Counted from the first letter of the stretch, positions 27,282-39,048 are shown. The stretch: 64,000 nucleotides of DNA from Pseudomonas sp. SJZ079 (GCF_007993865.1 NZ_VIUH01000002.1:62001-126000), one strand, 5' to 3'. Numbers and translations are program-made. Notes: generated from the letters alone by a model not told the origin.

Positions 27282-28583
27282 TTATTGCAAAGTGTGTTGC
27301 TCGATAAATTCCAGCGGCTGCAGCCCTTCTCGACTGACCAGCCGATTCAACTCCACGCGCGGCAAGCGCACCGCTAACAGACTACTGCCATCTTCGGCAT
27401 GCCCCTCACTCTGCACCACTCCCAGCTCGAAGAACTGAGCACGCAAGCGCGCCAAGCGCTGCGGCAAGTGTAACGTGCCGACGAACAAGTCATGCCCCAA
27501 CAATTCGGCAATCGCCTGCTCCAGCAATGGCAACCCCCGCCCATCACGCGCTGACAGCCACACTCGTTGCGGTGCACCCTCGGCATTTCGCTGAATTTGC
27601 GGCTCAACGCCTTCGAGCAAATCCAGCTTGTTATACACCTCGAGTATCGGCAGCCGCTCGGCACCGATCTCAACCAGCACCGCCATGACCTGCTCGATCT
27701 GCGCCATACGCTCAGGCTCATGGGCATCGATCACATGCAGCAGCAGGTCCGAGTTGCTCGATTCTTCAAGCGTCGCGCGAAAAGCCTCGACCAATTTGTG
27801 TGGCAAGTGGCGAATAAAGCCCACCGTATCGGCCAATACTACCGGCCCCAGATCATCCAGCTCCAACCGACGCAGGGTCGGGTCTAGCGTGGCGAACAGT
27901 TGGTCGGCAGCATAGACCTCTGACTGGGTCAGGGCATTGAACAGGGTTGATTTACCCGCGTTGGTATAGCCGACCAGAGAGACCGACGGGATATCCGCGC
28001 GCTTGCGCCCGCGGCGCGCCTGCTCACGCTGACTGCGCACCTTTTCCAGTTTTTGCTTGATCTGACGGATGCGTACGCGCAGCAGACGACGGTCGGTTTC
28101 CAGCTGGGTTTCACCTGGACCGCGCAGACCGATACCCCCTTTCTGCCGCTCCAGGTGGGTCCAGCCGCGCACCAGCCGAGTGCTCATATGATCCAGCTGA
28201 GCCAACTCGACCTGCAACTTACCTTCATGGGTACGCGCGCGCTGGGCGAAGATATCGAGAATCAGACCGGTGCGATCCAGCACCCGACACTCAAACACGC
28301 GCTCGAGGTTACGTTCCTGACTGGGCGTGAGGACGTGATTGAAGATGACCAGATCGGCTTCGAGAAGCTTGACCTGGTCGCGCAACTCTTCGACTTTACC
28401 ACTGCCAATCAGGTATTTCGCGGTCAGCCGATTGCTCGGCACACTGAGGAAGGCCACCGCATCGGCGCCAGCCGAGAGGGCCAGCTCCTGAAACTCTTGC
28501 GGGTCTTCGCGCGCCTCGGAGTCTTGGCCGTCCAGATGAACCAGAATGGCCCGCTCCCCACCTTCATGACGCTCGAAGAACAA
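27282..28583 (-). CDS. hflX: Ribosome-associated GTPase HflX
   Basis: A GTPase of 433 residues that binds the 50S subunit and splits stalled or heat-damaged ribosomes. An N-terminal HflX domain (about 20-195, with a long helical segment RIRQIKQKLEKVRSQREQ) is followed by the G domain: G1 GYTNAGKS (205-212), G3 in LADTVGFI and G4 YNKLDLL. The start is TTG at 28583, with GGAGG five bases upstream; no ATG gives the conserved N-terminus. It begins 14 bases after hfq and is probably cotranscribed with it. Confidence 0.95.
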   Translation of the reverse strand: MFFERHEGGERAILVHLDGQDSEAREDPQEFQELALSAGADAVAFLSVPSNRLTAKYLIGSGKVEELRDQVKLLEADLVIFNHVLTPSQERNLERVFECRVLDRTGLILDIFAQRARTHEGKLQVELAQLDHMSTRLVRGWTHLERQKGGIGLRGPGETQLETDRRLLRVRIRQIKQKLEKVRSQREQARRGRKRADIPSVSLVGYTNAGKSTLFNALTQSEVYAADQLFATLDPTLRRLELDDLGPVVLADTVGFIRHLPHKLVEAFRATLEESSNSDLLLHVIDAHEPERMAQIEQVMAVLVEIGAERLPILEVYNKLDLLEGVEPQIQRNAEGAPQRVWLSARDGRGLPLLEQAIAELLGHDLFVGTLHLPQRLARLRAQFFELGVVQSEGHAEDGSSLLAVRLPRVELNRLVSREGLQPLEFIEQHTLQ

Positions 28584-28597
28584 TGCAGCCTCCTAAA

Positions 28598-28891
<294 letters not shown>

Positions 28892-28956
28892 TTAGTAAAC
28901 CAACAAACGGCTTTAAGTCGTCTTACCCCCAAGGATAGACGGCCAACGGCAAGGTC

Positions 28957-29931
28957 TCAGGTCAATATGGAGACCGACGCCAAGTATTTCAAGGCGCGCG
29001 GCAGATTGTCACAGGCCAGGCTATCCAACCAATACAAGTCGGCCCAACTGCGCAACCAGGTGAACTGTCGCTTGGCCAGCTGGCGCGTGGCAATGATCCC
29101 ACGTTCCTGCATCTGCGCCGCGCTCAGGTTGCCCTCTAAATAATCCCAGACCTGGCGATAACCCACCGCCCGTATAGACGGTAGCCCCGCGTGCAAGTCA
29201 CTTCTTTGACGCAGCCGTTCGACCTCGTCGACAAAGCCCTGTTCCAGCATCAACTGAAATCGTTGTGCAATTCGCGCGTGCAGCACCTGGCGCTGCGCCG
29301 GGGCGATGGCCAAGTGCGCGACAGTATAGGGCAGTCGAGCTGTGCCAGGGCTGGTACCGCCAGGCGCCTGCATGGCCTGGCGCTGCCGGTGAGCGGTCAT
29401 GGTCACGCCACTGAGCCGATACACTTCGAGGGCGCGGGTCAGGCGCTGCGGGTCATTGGGATGAATGCGCGCCGCCGACTCAGGATCGATCGCCTGCAAC
29501 TCGCGATGCAGGGCGTCCCAGCCCTCAACCAGGGCACGCGCCTCCAGCTCTGTGCGCACCTGCGGATCGGCGCTCGGCATATCGGCCAGGCCATCGAGCA
29601 ATGTCTTGTAATACAACATAGTACCGCCGACCAGCAGCGGAATGCGTCCGCGGGCGGTGATTTCCGCCATCGCCGCCAGCGCGTCGACCCGGAACTCGGC
29701 GGCCGAATAGCTTTCAGACGGGTCGCGAATATCGATCAGGCGATGGGGAAACTCCGTCAGCACCGCTTTATCGGGCTTGGCCGTGCCGATATCCATGCCG
29801 CGATAGACCAACGCCGAGTCGACGCTGATCAGCTCGCACGGCAGCACTCGCGCCAGCTCCAAGGCCAAGTCGGTCTTGCCGGCTGCGGTAGGGCCCATCA
29901 GGAAAATCGCCGGAGGCAAGCGGTCAGCCAT
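28957..29931 (-). CDS. miaA: tRNA dimethylallyltransferase MiaA
   Basis: Adds the isopentenyl group to A37 of tRNAs that read codons starting with U. 324 residues. The P-loop is GPTAAGKT (13-20); [16 protein letters not shown] and the [20 protein letters not shown] segment are family hallmarks, as is [10 protein letters not shown]. The product is further modified by MiaB. It follows mutL by 47 bases and precedes hfq in the classical mutL-miaA-hfq-hflX order. Confidence 0.97.
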   Translation of the reverse strand: MADRLPPAIFLMGPTAAGKTDLALELARVLPCELISVDSALVYRGMDIGTAKPDKAVLTEFPHRLIDIRDPSESYSAAEFRVDALAAMAEITARGRIPLLVGGTMLYYKTLLDGLADMPSADPQVRTELEARALVEGWDALHRELQAIDPESAARIHPNDPQRLTRALEVYRLSGVTMTAHRQRQAMQAPGGTSPGTARLPYTVAHLAIAPAQRQVLHARIAQRFQLMLEQGFVDEVERLRQRSDLHAGLPSIRAVGYRQVWDYLEGNLSAAQMQERGIIATRQLAKRQFTWLRSWADLYWLDSLACDNLPRALKYLASVSILT

Positions 29932-29978
29932 GCTCGAGGACTCGTTGAACCGCGCTGATGCGGGCCCGCCCCAATCCC

Positions 29979-31862
29979 TTAACGGCCACGCAGGAACAGC
30001 TTATCGAGGTCGTCCATGCCCATCTGCGTCCAGGTCGGACGGCCATGGTTGCACTGGCCACTGCGCTCGGTGCTCTCCATATCCCGCAACAAGGCATTCA
30101 TCTCCGGCAGCGCCAAGCGTCGATTGGCACGTATTGCGCCATGACAGGCCATGGTGCCGAGCAACTCATTGAGATGCGCCTGAATGCGGTCACTGGTGCC
30201 GTACTCGAGCAAATCGGCCAGCACGTCGCGCACCAACTGAGTCGCTTCGGCCTGTTTGAGCAAGGCTGGAATTTGCCGAATCGCCAAGCTTTCCGGACCC
30301 AGTCGCTGCAACTCGAAACCGAGCTTCTGAAACCAGACCGCATGCTCTTCGGCGCAGTCCGCCTCGCGCTGACTGACCGCAACGGATTCGGGCACCAACA
30401 GCGGCTGCCCACGCAACCCCTCGCTGGCCATGGCGACTTTCAGCCGCTCATAGGTGATCCGCTCATGGGCCGCATGCATGTCGACCACGACCAAGCCCTG
30501 AACATTCTCGGCCAGGATGTACACCCCTTTCAGCTGGGCAATGGCATAGCCCAGTGGCGGCACATCGCCCTGCGCCTCAGGCAAACTCGCCGGCGCCGCC
30601 CCAGGCAAGGAGGTCAGCGGCGAGAAATACTCGCGGTACGTCCCCTGGGCCTCGGCTGTCGGCAATGCGGCACCTGGTCGGGGCGCCTGATAGCCGGCAC
30701 CCGCCGAGCGCCAGACCGACTCGCCAGGCGTGCGCTCCAGCACGCTGGCCGCCAGACCGATTTCACCCTGCGGGCCGAACTCCCCGGCAGCAGGGCCAGT
30801 CGCGCGAACCATCTCGGTTGCCGCCGCAGGAACCGCCAACTGGTCTTCCGGACGTACATCACCCAGCGCTCGGTGCAAGGTGCCATAGAGAAAATCGTGC
30901 ACCATCCGCCCGTCGCGAAAACGCACTTCATGCTTGGTCGGGTGCACATTGACGTCGACCACCGACGGATCGATGTCGAGAAACAACACGAAGGTCGGGT
31001 GCCGGCCATTGAACAGCACATCGCGATAGGCCTGACGTACCGCATGGGCGACCAGCTTGTCGCGCACCATGCGTCCATTCACGTAGAAATACTGCAGGTC
31101 CGCCTGACTGCGCGAGAAGGTCGGCAGGCCGACCCAGCCCCATAAGCGCAAGCCATTGCGTTCGATCTCGATCGGCAGCGCCTGCTCCAGGAAGCCGGGG
31201 CTACAGACCGCCGCGACGCGCCGCCCGCGACTGATCTCATCGTTCGCTTCGTGCAGCCCCAGCACGGTCTTGCCGTTATGGCGCAGGTGAAAGGCCACAT
31301 CGAAACGCGCCAAGGCCAGGCGCTTGATGACTTCCTGCAGGTGATCGAATTCGGTTTTTTCGCTCTTGAGAAACTTGCGCCGCGCCGGGGTATTGAAGAA
31401 CAGGTCACGCACCTCGACCGAGGTGCCAATCGGATGGGCGGCGGGCTGTACCCGTGGCTGCATGTCGCGACCCTCGGTCTCCACCTGCCAGGCCTGCTCG
31501 GCATCGGCGGTACGCGAGGTCATGGTCAGCCGGGCCACCGAGCTGATCGATGCCAAGGCTTCGCCGCGAAAACCCAGACTCAGCACCTGCTCGAGGTCTT
31601 CCAGTTCACGGATCTTGCTGGTGGCATGGCGCGCCAGGGCCAGTGGCAGATCGTCCGCCGGAATGCCGCTGCCATCGTCACGCACGCGCAGCAGCTTGAT
31701 ACCGCCTTGCTCGACGTCCACCTCGATGCGCCTGGCGCCGGAATCCAGGCTGTTTTCCAGCAACTCCTTGATCACCGAAGCCGGGCGCTCGACCACCTCA
31801 CCGGCGGCGATCTGGTTGGCCAGCCGCGGACTGAGTAACTGAATGCGCGCACTGTCACTCAT
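29979..31862 (-). CDS. mutL: DNA mismatch repair protein MutL
   Basis: 627 residues. The N-terminal GHKL ATPase has [21 protein letters not shown] (motif I with the catalytic Glu), RDDGSGI and [13 protein letters not shown]. After a Pro/Ala-rich linker (about 335-430) comes the C-terminal dimerisation domain, containing D461-M-H-A-X2-E-X4-E ([12 protein letters not shown]), a variant of the endonuclease motif DQHA(X)2E(X)4E. Pseudomonads lack MutH, so MutL is expected to nick the strand itself. The ATG overlaps the amiB stop (ATGA). Confidence 0.97.
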   Translation of the reverse strand: MSDSARIQLLSPRLANQIAAGEVVERPASVIKELLENSLDSGARRIEVDVEQGGIKLLRVRDDGSGIPADDLPLALARHATSKIRELEDLEQVLSLGFRGEALASISSVARLTMTSRTADAEQAWQVETEGRDMQPRVQPAAHPIGTSVEVRDLFFNTPARRKFLKSEKTEFDHLQEVIKRLALARFDVAFHLRHNGKTVLGLHEANDEISRGRRVAAVCSPGFLEQALPIEIERNGLRLWGWVGLPTFSRSQADLQYFYVNGRMVRDKLVAHAVRQAYRDVLFNGRHPTFVLFLDIDPSVVDVNVHPTKHEVRFRDGRMVHDFLYGTLHRALGDVRPEDQLAVPAAATEMVRATGPAAGEFGPQGEIGLAASVLERTPGESVWRSAGAGYQAPRPGAALPTAEAQGTYREYFSPLTSLPGAAPASLPEAQGDVPPLGYAIAQLKGVYILAENVQGLVVVDMHAAHERITYERLKVAMASEGLRGQPLLVPESVAVSQREADCAEEHAVWFQKLGFELQRLGPESLAIRQIPALLKQAEATQLVRDVLADLLEYGTSDRIQAHLNELLGTMACHGAIRANRRLALPEMNALLRDMESTERSGQCNHGRPTWTQMGMDDLDKLFLRGR

Positions 31863-33277
31863 GGCTGCACCGCCAAGGTGGTGGCCGGAATCTGCAGGGT
31901 CTGACCCACCTTGATCAAGTCGGAGCTCAACGAATTAGCGCTACGCAGGGCGCCCAGGCTGACCTGATAACGCTGGGCGATCAGCGCCAGGCTTTCCCCG
32001 GAGCTGACCACATGATCACGCGGCCCCTGGGCGATCTTGCCGTTGTCGCGCATCCACGCCAGGTAGGTGCCTGGCGGCGGATTCTGCTGAAAGAACTGGC
32101 GCACCCCCGCCTGAATAGAGCGCGCCAGGACCTGCTGATGGCTGGACGAGGCCAACTTCCGTGCTTCATTAGGGTTGGAAATAAACCCGGTCTCGACCAG
32201 GATCGAGGGAATATCCGGCGACTTCAACACCATGAAGCCGGCCTGCTCGACCCTGCGCTTATGCAAGGGAGTGATCCGACCGATATTGCTCAGCACCTTT
32301 TGCCCGACATTCAGGCTGGACGATAGCGAAGCGGTCATCGACAGGTCCAGCAACACGCCCGCCAACATGCGGTCCTTGTCATCCAGACTGACATTGCCGG
32401 CGCCACCGATCAGGTCCGACTGGTTTTCCGTATCGGCCAGCCAGCGTGCGGTTTCCGAGGTCGCGCCACGATCCGACAAGGCATACACCGAGGCGCCAAA
32501 GGCCGCGGCGCGCGGCGCCGCATCGGCGTGAATCGAGACGAACAGGTCGGCGCCCTTCTTGCGGGCAATCTCGGTGCGCTTGCGCAACGGAATGAAGTAG
32601 TCGCCGGTACGCACCAGCTCGCCCCGAAAACCCTTCTCGGCGCTGATCTGGCGCTGCAACTCCTTGGCCAAGGCCAGGGTCACATGCTTCTCATACTGCC
32701 CCTTGACCGGGGACAATGCGCCCGGGTCCTCGCCACCGTGACCCGCATCGATGGCGATGACGATATCGCGCTTGCTACTGGGCACCGGGGTCAACTTAGG
32801 CGGAGCCTGGGTCGGGGTAACCGGCGCCACTGGCGCGCTGGCAGTGGTGGTCGCCGGCAAGCTGGGGGCCATGCCCGCCTCCTGATCGAACAGGTCGACC
32901 ACCAGACGATGGCCATACTGCTGATTGGGCGCCAGGGTAAAACTTTTTGGCGTCACCGGCGCCGACAGGTCGATTACCACCCGCAGGTCGTCTGCCGTAC
33001 GTTGCGCCGAGCGCACGGCGGTAATCGGCGTATTACTCAAGACCAGCTGATCGAGTTGTGTGGCGAGCTTGCCCCCCTGGACATCGATCACGATGCGATC
33101 CGGCGCACTGAGGGTGAAGACGCTGTGCTGGACCGGCCCGGACAGGTCGAACACCAGCCGTGTGTTATCCGGCGCGCGCCACAACCGCACGCTGCGCACA
33201 TCCGAAGCGGCGACAACCTCGGCAGCGAACGCCGCCAATACCACTCCAACCGCGATGAAACGCGCGCTTATGCGCAT
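31859..33277 (-). CDS. amiB: N-acetylmuramoyl-L-alanine amidase AmiB
   Basis: A periplasmic septal amidase of 472 residues that cleaves the stem peptide from MurNAc during daughter-cell separation. Signal peptide (1-25, ending VVAAS), AMIN targeting domain (about 28-130), a Pro/Thr/Ala linker, the zinc amidase_3 domain ([17 protein letters not shown] with the first zinc ligand; [16 protein letters not shown] with the catalytic Glu) and one LysM domain (about 420-468). An alternative ATG lies four codons upstream at 33289; 33277 gives a tighter signal peptide. It is translationally coupled to mutL. Confidence 0.94.
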   Translation of the reverse strand: MRISARFIAVGVVLAAFAAEVVAASDVRSVRLWRAPDNTRLVFDLSGPVQHSVFTLSAPDRIVIDVQGGKLATQLDQLVLSNTPITAVRSAQRTADDLRVVIDLSAPVTPKSFTLAPNQQYGHRLVVDLFDQEAGMAPSLPATTTASAPVAPVTPTQAPPKLTPVPSSKRDIVIAIDAGHGGEDPGALSPVKGQYEKHVTLALAKELQRQISAEKGFRGELVRTGDYFIPLRKRTEIARKKGADLFVSIHADAAPRAAAFGASVYALSDRGATSETARWLADTENQSDLIGGAGNVSLDDKDRMLAGVLLDLSMTASLSSSLNVGQKVLSNIGRITPLHKRRVEQAGFMVLKSPDIPSILVETGFISNPNEARKLASSSHQQVLARSIQAGVRQFFQQNPPPGTYLAWMRDNGKIAQGPRDHVVSSGESLALIAQRYQVSLGALRSANSLSSDLIKVGQTLQIPATTLAVQP

Positions 33278-33297
33278 AGCCAACCCCATTATTTAAC

Positions 33298-33765
33298 TCA
33301 TGCCCCGATGGCCAAAGCGGCACACCAGGTCTCGCCACACACAGTCTGCCCGCGTACACGCAGCAAGCGTCCGGCCGCTTGCGCTGTAATGGTAATGTCC
33401 AGGTCCGCCTTTGGCAAAAAACCGGCACCGCGCTGCGGCCACTCGACCAAGCACAGCGCATCGCCTTCGAAGTAGTCGCGAATACCCAGGTACTCCAACT
33501 CTTCCGGGTCGACCAGCCGATACAGATCAAAGTGAAAGGCCCGAACACTGCCAATCTCGTAAGGTTCGACCAGGGTGAAGGTCGGGCTCTTTACCGCGCC
33601 GACGTGCCCCAAGCCGCGAATAATCCCGCGTGACAGGGTGGTTTTGCCGGCACCCAGGTCGCCATGCAGGTAGATGACGCCACGCCCGTCACTCACCTGG
33701 GCGATACGCGCGCCCAGCACCAGCATCGCCGCTTCATCGGCGGCATACAGTTCTACTTCAGACAA
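33298..33765 (-). CDS. tsaE: tRNA threonylcarbamoyladenosine biosynthesis ATPase TsaE
   Basis: A 155-residue P-loop ATPase that works with TsaB and TsaD in making t6A at position 37 of ANN-decoding tRNAs. Walker A is GDLGAGKT (35-42); [11 protein letters not shown] and FHFDLYRL are family signatures, and LVEWPQRG is the W-containing motif near the C-terminus. The start is TTG at 33765, with AGGAG eight bases upstream; it overlaps the nnrD end by 13 bases. The ATG upstream at 33804 lies deep in nnrD and would add unconserved sequence. Confidence 0.9.
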   Translation of the reverse strand: MSEVELYAADEAAMLVLGARIAQVSDGRGVIYLHGDLGAGKTTLSRGIIRGLGHVGAVKSPTFTLVEPYEIGSVRAFHFDLYRLVDPEELEYLGIRDYFEGDALCLVEWPQRGAGFLPKADLDITITAQAAGRLLRVRGQTVCGETWCAALAIGA

Positions 33766-35252
33766 ACCGACTGCTCCTGCAATAACTGACGAATGGCGGC
33801 GCACAAATCACTGGCCGCCAACCCACACCCTTGTTCAGCCAACCGCTCACCGGCACTCGCATGCAGCCAAACGCCCAGACTCGCGGCGGCAAATGCCGGC
33901 AACCCCTGAGCCAGCAGCGCGCCAATCAAGCCGGCCAGGACATCGCCCAAGCCCGCTCCCGCCATCACCGGGTGGCCTCGATCGCACACCAGCAACTGCC
34001 CCGCGGGGTCGGCGATCAAGCTGCCCGCGCCCTTCAGCACGCACACCGTCTGATAACGCCGAGCGAGTGCGCGCGCCGCACTCGGCCGATCGGCCTGCAC
34101 CTCGGCCGTAGTCATCCCCAGCAAGCGCGCCGCCTCGCCCGGGTGCGGGGTGATCACACCATTGCCCGGCATCCCGACCGCACCCGTCGCCAGCACATTC
34201 AGGGCATCGGCGTCCCACACCTGCGGCGCCGCGCTAATCGCCGCGACGGACAACAGACTACGCGCCCACGCACCCTGCCCCAGGCCAGGGCCGACCACCC
34301 AGACCGTCGCCGACTGCCCAAGCGCCAGCAGCTGGTTGGCTGAGGCCAGGCCAACGCTCATCACCTCGGGGATACGCGCTTGCGCGGCGGCCAGGTGCTC
34401 GGCCCGGGTCGCCAGCGACACCATGCCGGCACCGCTGCGCAACGCGCCCTGCGCCGCGAGCAAGGCAGCCCCCGCCAAGCCCCGTTCACCGCCGACCACC
34501 AGCACATGGCCTAGCTGGCCCTTATGCACGCTACGCGAGCGGCTCGGCAGGCGCGGTAGATTGCCACCCGCCAGGCGCTGCGCCACGTAGGTCTGCTGTG
34601 CGACCAGCTGCGGATCGGCCTGCAGATCATCAAATTGCAACTCGCCGACCCAGTCCGCCGCCACGCCGGTGAATAAGCCCAGTTTCAAACCGATCAGCGT
34701 TACCGTCAGCTGAGCGCGCACTGCGACGCCAAGGACCTGACCGCTGTCGGCGCACAAGCCCGACGGCACATCCACCGCCAGTACCGGCTGCCCGCTGGCA
34801 TTGAGCAGACGAATGACCTGGGCATAAGGTTCGCGCACCACGCCACGCAAACCGGTGCCGAGCAGGGCATCGACCACCACGCCCTCGAGCGCCGTACATT
34901 CGCTCCATGCTTGCATCGCCACCCCGGCAGCCAGCGCTTCGTCGCGGGCCAATGCGGCATCGCCCTGCAACTGCTCGGCGTCACCCACCGCCAGCAGCTT
35001 TACCCGCCAACCGGCGCGCAGCGCCAACGCCGCGACCAGGTAGCCATCGCCGGCGTTGTTGCCACGCCCAGCCAGCACAGTAACAGCTCCAGCCTCAGGC
35101 CAGCGGCGGCGCAGCGCGCGCCAGATGGCATGGGCGGCGCGGCGCATCAGCTCGAAGCCGGGCGTACCGGCGGCGATCAGTCGGGCGTCGAGTTCGCGCA
35201 CCTGAGCGGCGCTATACAGGGCAAGGGGAAGATTGTCAGGAGAATGCGGCAT
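33753..35252 (-). CDS. nnrD: Bifunctional NAD(P)H-hydrate epimerase/ADP-dependent dehydratase
   Basis: 499 residues that repair hydrated NAD(P)H. The N-terminal YjeF_N epimerase domain (about 12-215) contains [18 protein letters not shown] and [12 protein letters not shown]; the C-terminal ribokinase-like dehydratase domain (about 225-495) contains [28 protein letters not shown] and the [25 protein letters not shown] site with its catalytic Asp. The fusion is the standard gammaproteobacterial form (E. coli nnr). It heads the minus-strand run through tsaE, amiB and mutL, and is divergent from queG with 59 bases between start codons. Confidence 0.95.
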   Translation of the reverse strand: MPHSPDNLPLALYSAAQVRELDARLIAAGTPGFELMRRAAHAIWRALRRRWPEAGAVTVLAGRGNNAGDGYLVAALALRAGWRVKLLAVGDAEQLQGDAALARDEALAAGVAMQAWSECTALEGVVVDALLGTGLRGVVREPYAQVIRLLNASGQPVLAVDVPSGLCADSGQVLGVAVRAQLTVTLIGLKLGLFTGVAADWVGELQFDDLQADPQLVAQQTYVAQRLAGGNLPRLPSRSRSVHKGQLGHVLVVGGERGLAGAALLAAQGALRSGAGMVSLATRAEHLAAAQARIPEVMSVGLASANQLLALGQSATVWVVGPGLGQGAWARSLLSVAAISAAPQVWDADALNVLATGAVGMPGNGVITPHPGEAARLLGMTTAEVQADRPSAARALARRYQTVCVLKGAGSLIADPAGQLLVCDRGHPVMAGAGLGDVLAGLIGALLAQGLPAFAAASLGVWLHASAGERLAEQGCGLAASDLCAAIRQLLQEQSVCLK

Positions 35253-35311
35253 GCGTGGGCTCCGATGTCTGGCAGAATTATACCCACCTCCGCTCCGGTT
35301 GCCCGCTCAAC

Positions 35312-36394
35312 ATGTCCCCCAGCACGCTCGACCACACCGCTCTCGCCACCCTCGCCCAGTCGATCAAGGACTGGGGCCGCGAGCTGGGCTTCCAGCAGGT
35401 CGGCATCGCCGGGCTGGACCTCGCCGAGCACGAGGCGCACCTGCAGCGCTGGCTGGCCGCCGGCTATCAGGGTGAGATGGACTACATGGCCGCCCACGGC
35501 AGCAAGCGCTCGCACCCGGAGCAACTGGTGCCGGGCACGCTGCGCGTGGTCTCGCTACGGATGGATTACCTGCCCGGCGATACGCACATGGCGCAACGCC
35601 TGAGCGAGCCGGAGAAAGCCTATGTGTCGCGCTACGCCCTCGGCCGCGACTACCACAAATTGATCCGCAAGCGCCTGCAGCAACTGGCCGAGCGCATTCA
35701 GCAGCACATAGGCCCGTTCGGCTTCCGCGCCTTCGTCGACAGCGCCCCGGTGCTGGAAAAGGCCATCGCCGAACAGGCTGGGCTCGGCTGGATCGGCAAG
35801 AATACCCTGGTGCTCAATCGCCAGGCTGGCAGCTACTTCTTTCTCGGCGAGCTGTTCGTCGACATTCCCCTGCCTGTCGATGCGCCGCACGCCAGTGAGC
35901 ACTGCGGACGCTGCACCGCCTGCCTGGACATCTGCCCGACCGCCGCCTTCGTCGGCCCTTATCTACTGGATGCGCGGCGCTGCATCTCCTACCTGACCAT
36001 CGAGCTGAAAGGCTCGATCCCCGAGGAGCTGCGTGCACCGATCGGCAACCGGGTGTTCGGCTGCGACGACTGCCAGCTGGTCTGCCCGTGGAATCGTTTC
36101 GCCCGCCCCACCGAGCAAGGCGACTTTCAGCCGCGTCACCAGCTGGATAACGCCGAGCTGGCCGAGCTGTTTCGCTGGAGCGAGGAAGAGTTTCTCAGCC
36201 GCACCGAGGGCTCGCCGCTGCGCCGCGCTGGCTATGAACGCTGGCTGCGCAACCTGGCGGTCGGCCTGGGCAATGCACCCTCGAGCATTCCGGTGCTCGA
36301 GGCGCTCAAGGCGCGTCGCGAGCACCCCTCGGCCTTGGTGCGCGAGCACGTCGAATGGGCGCTCGCGCGCCACGCCGAGCGGGGCCGTGCCTAG
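35312..36394 (+). CDS. queG: Epoxyqueuosine reductase QueG
   Basis: Performs the last step of queuosine synthesis on tRNA, reducing epoxyqueuosine using cobalamin and two 4Fe-4S clusters. 360 residues. The DUF1730 domain contains YALGRDYHK and FGFRAFVDSAPVLEKAIAEQAG; the ferredoxin-like clusters are bound by CGRCTACLDICPTAAF and CDDCQLVCPWN. A HEAT-like C-terminal part (RWLRNLAVGLGNAPSS) follows. The ATG at 35312 starts at MSPSTLDH; an upstream ATG at 35255 would run into the nnrD promoter region. Confidence 0.96.
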   Translation: MSPSTLDHTALATLAQSIKDWGRELGFQQVGIAGLDLAEHEAHLQRWLAAGYQGEMDYMAAHGSKRSHPEQLVPGTLRVVSLRMDYLPGDTHMAQRLSEPEKAYVSRYALGRDYHKLIRKRLQQLAERIQQHIGPFGFRAFVDSAPVLEKAIAEQAGLGWIGKNTLVLNRQAGSYFFLGELFVDIPLPVDAPHASEHCGRCTACLDICPTAAFVGPYLLDARRCISYLTIELKGSIPEELRAPIGNRVFGCDDCQLVCPWNRFARPTEQGDFQPRHQLDNAELAELFRWSEEEFLSRTEGSPLRRAGYERWLRNLAVGLGNAPSSIPVLEALKARREHPSALVREHVEWALARHAERGRA

Positions 36395-36406
36395 CCCGCG
36401 GCACGC

Positions 36407-36949
36407 TCAGACCTTGAGAAAGTGTTCGCGGTAGTAGACCAGCTCGGCGATCGACTCGCGGATATCGTCCAGCGCCAGGTGCGTGCCCTTCTTCTGGAAG
36501 CCCTCCTTGAGCTTGGGCGCCCAGCGCTCGGTGAGGATCTTCAGGGTCGAGACGTCCAGGTTGCGATAGTGGAAATAGGCTTCCAGGCTCGGCATGTAGC
36601 GATACAGGAAGCGTCGATCCTGACCGATGCTATTGCCGCAGATCGGCGACTTGCCTTTGGGCACCCACTGCTCGAGAAAGGCCAGGGTCTGCGCCTCGGC
36701 TTCGGCCACACCGACCTTGCTATCGCGCACCCGCTGGGTCAGGCCACTCTCGCCGTGGGTGCGGGTGCACCACTCATCCATGCCGGCCAGCAGCGCATCG
36801 CTCTGGTGTACCGCGATCACCGGGCCTTCGGCCAACACATTGAGGTCACTGTCGGTGACTATGGTGGCCATTTCGATGATGACGTCTTTATCTGGATCCA
36901 GACCGGTCATTTCCAGGTCGATCCAGATCAAGTTCAGTGGGTTTTGCAT
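36407..36949 (-). CDS. orn: Oligoribonuclease
   Basis: A 180-residue DEDDh exonuclease that degrades 2-5-mers and pGpG, so it completes both RNA decay and c-di-GMP breakdown. The metal-binding acids are D11 and E13 ([10 protein letters not shown]), with D in the [10 protein letters not shown] segment and the final D-H pair in [11 protein letters not shown]. It is essential or near-essential in Pseudomonas. It converges on queG with 12 bases between stops. Confidence 0.97.
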   Translation of the reverse strand: MQNPLNLIWIDLEMTGLDPDKDVIIEMATIVTDSDLNVLAEGPVIAVHQSDALLAGMDEWCTRTHGESGLTQRVRDSKVGVAEAEAQTLAFLEQWVPKGKSPICGNSIGQDRRFLYRYMPSLEAYFHYRNLDVSTLKILTERWAPKLKEGFQKKGTHLALDDIRESIAELVYYREHFLKV

Positions 36950-37011
36950 GATGCGCTCCTCGGCTAGAACGGGCAGTTTAGCGAATAAATCATTCGCCGA
37001 TGCGCCTGTCG

Positions 37012-37806
37012 TTAGCCCGGCATGCGCCAGAGCAACAGCCGCGACTGGCGCCAGTCGTGCAGCTCGATCTGCTGATCTGCCGGCACACCCGGCACCGCGA
37101 AGCTGTTGCTGATCAACCAGCTACCGCCCGCCATCTGCCCCCGCGCCTTGTCCCACAACGCGGCCATGGGCGCTGGCGAGAGGAAGCAATAGACCACGGC
37201 GAACGCCGACAGGTCGGTGCGCCAGAGGCTTTGGTAGCGAATCCGGCAATTGCTCTGCGGCACACTGCGCAGCCAGGCGATGGCGAACGTCAGAGGCGCC
37301 GTTTCCACCCCGACAAACTGTGCCTGCGGAAACTGGCGGGCCAGCCACAACAGAGTACCGGCCGGGCCGCAGCCGAGATCGATAAAGCTGAAGTCCGGCG
37401 CCTGGCGGGTGAGTAGGCCGGCCAACTGCCGACGGCATTTCGCCCCGCTCAGGTACAGCGGCACCCGCTCACCGAAGCTGTTCCAGTTGAGCAACAGCAG
37501 CAGCACGAAGCCCGCGAGGAACACCCAGGGCGGCAGCGGCGCCCCGCTCAAGGCAAGCAACGCCGGGACGAACGCCAGATTCAGCCACCACCACCAGCGC
37601 GACAAACCGAAGCAGCGGCCGAGACAGGCTGCCAGCAGCCCTTGCGCCATGCCAGCCAGCAGCCAGCTGGGACGCCAGACCGCGAACTGCGCCGCCAGAT
37701 AGACCAGCGCGCCGATCAGCGCCGTCGCGCCCAACTGGGCCAACAACGCCAGCAACGCCGGGTAGCGCCCGAGCACTTGCCGCACCATCCTTGCTGCCCC
37801 ATCCAT
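37012..37806 (-). CDS. Membrane-anchored SAM-dependent methyltransferase-like protein
   Basis: A 264-residue fusion. Residues 20-110 hold four hydrophobic helices (about 20-40, 46-64, 72-88 and 92-108) with an unusual run of four tryptophans at 71-74. The C-terminal part is a class I methyltransferase: motif [11 protein letters not shown] (141-150), an acidic residue after the second strand in GVETAPL, and a motif IV-like [11 protein letters not shown]. The substrate is unknown; membrane attachment suggests a lipid, quinone or envelope molecule. GGGAG lies nine bases before the ATG. It lies between orn and rsgA and is transcribed toward orn. Confidence 0.8.
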   Translation of the reverse strand: MDGAARMVRQVLGRYPALLALLAQLGATALIGALVYLAAQFAVWRPSWLLAGMAQGLLAACLGRCFGLSRWWWWLNLAFVPALLALSGAPLPPWVFLAGFVLLLLLNWNSFGERVPLYLSGAKCRRQLAGLLTRQAPDFSFIDLGCGPAGTLLWLARQFPQAQFVGVETAPLTFAIAWLRSVPQSNCRIRYQSLWRTDLSAFAVVYCFLSPAPMAALWDKARGQMAGGSWLISNSFAVPGVPADQQIELHDWRQSRLLLWRMPG

Positions 37807-37947
37807 TAACTCGCGCTCCCGAAGCTGCCTGCATTGCCGCGCAGTTTAACCGCTCGCCGCCCCACCACCGCAGCGCATGCGAGTCGTCATGGCGCGCATG
37901 CTAGACTCGCCGCCAGTTCTCATTGCTATTCAACCCTCGGAACCCCC

Positions 37948-38979
37948 ATGGCCAAACGCCAACTCAACCGCCGGCAAAACTGGCGCATCGAAAAAATTCA
38001 GGGCGAACGAGCCGCCCGCGCGGCCAAGCGCGAATCGCAAGCCGTGCAAATCCTCGAGGGCGGCGACCTCGGCCCGGAACAGCTCGGCCTGGTGATCGCC
38101 CACTTCGGCGTGCAGGTCGAGGTCGAAGCCCTGGATGGCGAGCTGGCCGGCCAGGTATTTCGCTGCCACCTGCGCGCCAACCTGCCGGCCATGGTCACCG
38201 GTGACCGCGTGGTGTGGCGCGCCGGCAATCAGGGCATTGGCGTGATTGTCGCGCAACTGCCGCGTAATACCGAACTGTGCCGCCCGGACACACGCGGCCA
38301 ACTGAAACCGGTGGCGGCCAACGTCGACCTGATCGTGATAGTCTTCGCCCCCCTGCCGGAACCTCACGCCAACCTGATCGACCGTTACCTGGTGGCCGCC
38401 GAGCATGCCGGCATCCGCCCGCTGCTGTTGCTGAACAAGGCCGACCTGATCGATGAGCAGAACGCCGTCGCGCTGAACGCCTTGCTCGGCGTGTATCGCC
38501 AGCTGGGCTACCCCCTGCTGGAGGTGTCCGCCCACCAGGGTGACGGCATGCAACAGCTGATGCAGCAACTCGACGGTCACGTCAGCGTGTTCGTCGGCCA
38601 GTCCGGGGTCGGCAAATCGTCACTGGTCAACAGCCTGCTGCCCGATGTGGATACCCGCGTCGGGCCCTTGTCGGAACTGACCGGCAAGGGCACGCACACC
38701 ACCACCACCGCGCGGCTGTTTCACTTTCCCGGTGGCGGCGAACTGATCGACTCCCCCGGCATTCGTGAATTCGGCCTGGTGCATGTCAGCCGCGAAGATG
38801 TCGAGGCGGGCTTTATCGAGTTCCAGGACCTGCTCGGCCACTGCCGCTTCCGCGATTGCAAGCATGATCGCGAGCCCGGCTGCGCGCTGCTCAAGGCGTT
38901 GGAGGACGGTCGTATCCAAGCACAACGCATGGCCAGCTACCGGCATATCCTCGCCAGCCTGCCCGAGGCCGACTACTAG
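37948..38979 (+). CDS. rsgA: Small-subunit ribosome biogenesis GTPase RsgA
   Basis: A circularly permuted GTPase of 343 residues that checks late 30S maturation. A basic N-terminus ([18 protein letters not shown]) and OB fold (about 45-120) precede the G domain, with G4 LLNKADL, then G1 GQSGVGKSS (217-225, K223) and G3 DSPGIREFG. The C-terminal zinc knuckle is in [15 protein letters not shown]. The start at 37948 matches the family; upstream in-frame sequence is Arg/Ala-rich shadow. It is divergent from the methyltransferase gene. Confidence 0.96.
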   Translation: MAKRQLNRRQNWRIEKIQGERAARAAKRESQAVQILEGGDLGPEQLGLVIAHFGVQVEVEALDGELAGQVFRCHLRANLPAMVTGDRVVWRAGNQGIGVIVAQLPRNTELCRPDTRGQLKPVAANVDLIVIVFAPLPEPHANLIDRYLVAAEHAGIRPLLLLNKADLIDEQNAVALNALLGVYRQLGYPLLEVSAHQGDGMQQLMQQLDGHVSVFVGQSGVGKSSLVNSLLPDVDTRVGPLSELTGKGTHTTTTARLFHFPGGGELIDSPGIREFGLVHVSREDVEAGFIEFQDLLGHCRFRDCKHDREPGCALLKALEDGRIQAQRMASYRHILASLPEADY

Positions 38980-39005
38980 GCATCACGCGAACAGCAACTG
39001 AAACG

Positions 39006-39033
39006 ACAAGGCCGCGACTGATCGCGGCCTTGT
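39006..39033. terminator. Bidirectional hairpin between rsgA and motB
   Basis: A perfect 12-bp stem (39006-39017 with 39022-39033, ACAAGGCCGCGA) with loop CTGA lies between the stops of the convergent rsgA and motB genes. A short pyrimidine stretch follows on the plus side. It fits a shared terminator. Confidence 0.8.
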
Positions 39034-39048
39034 GCTTTCGCAGGTGGA

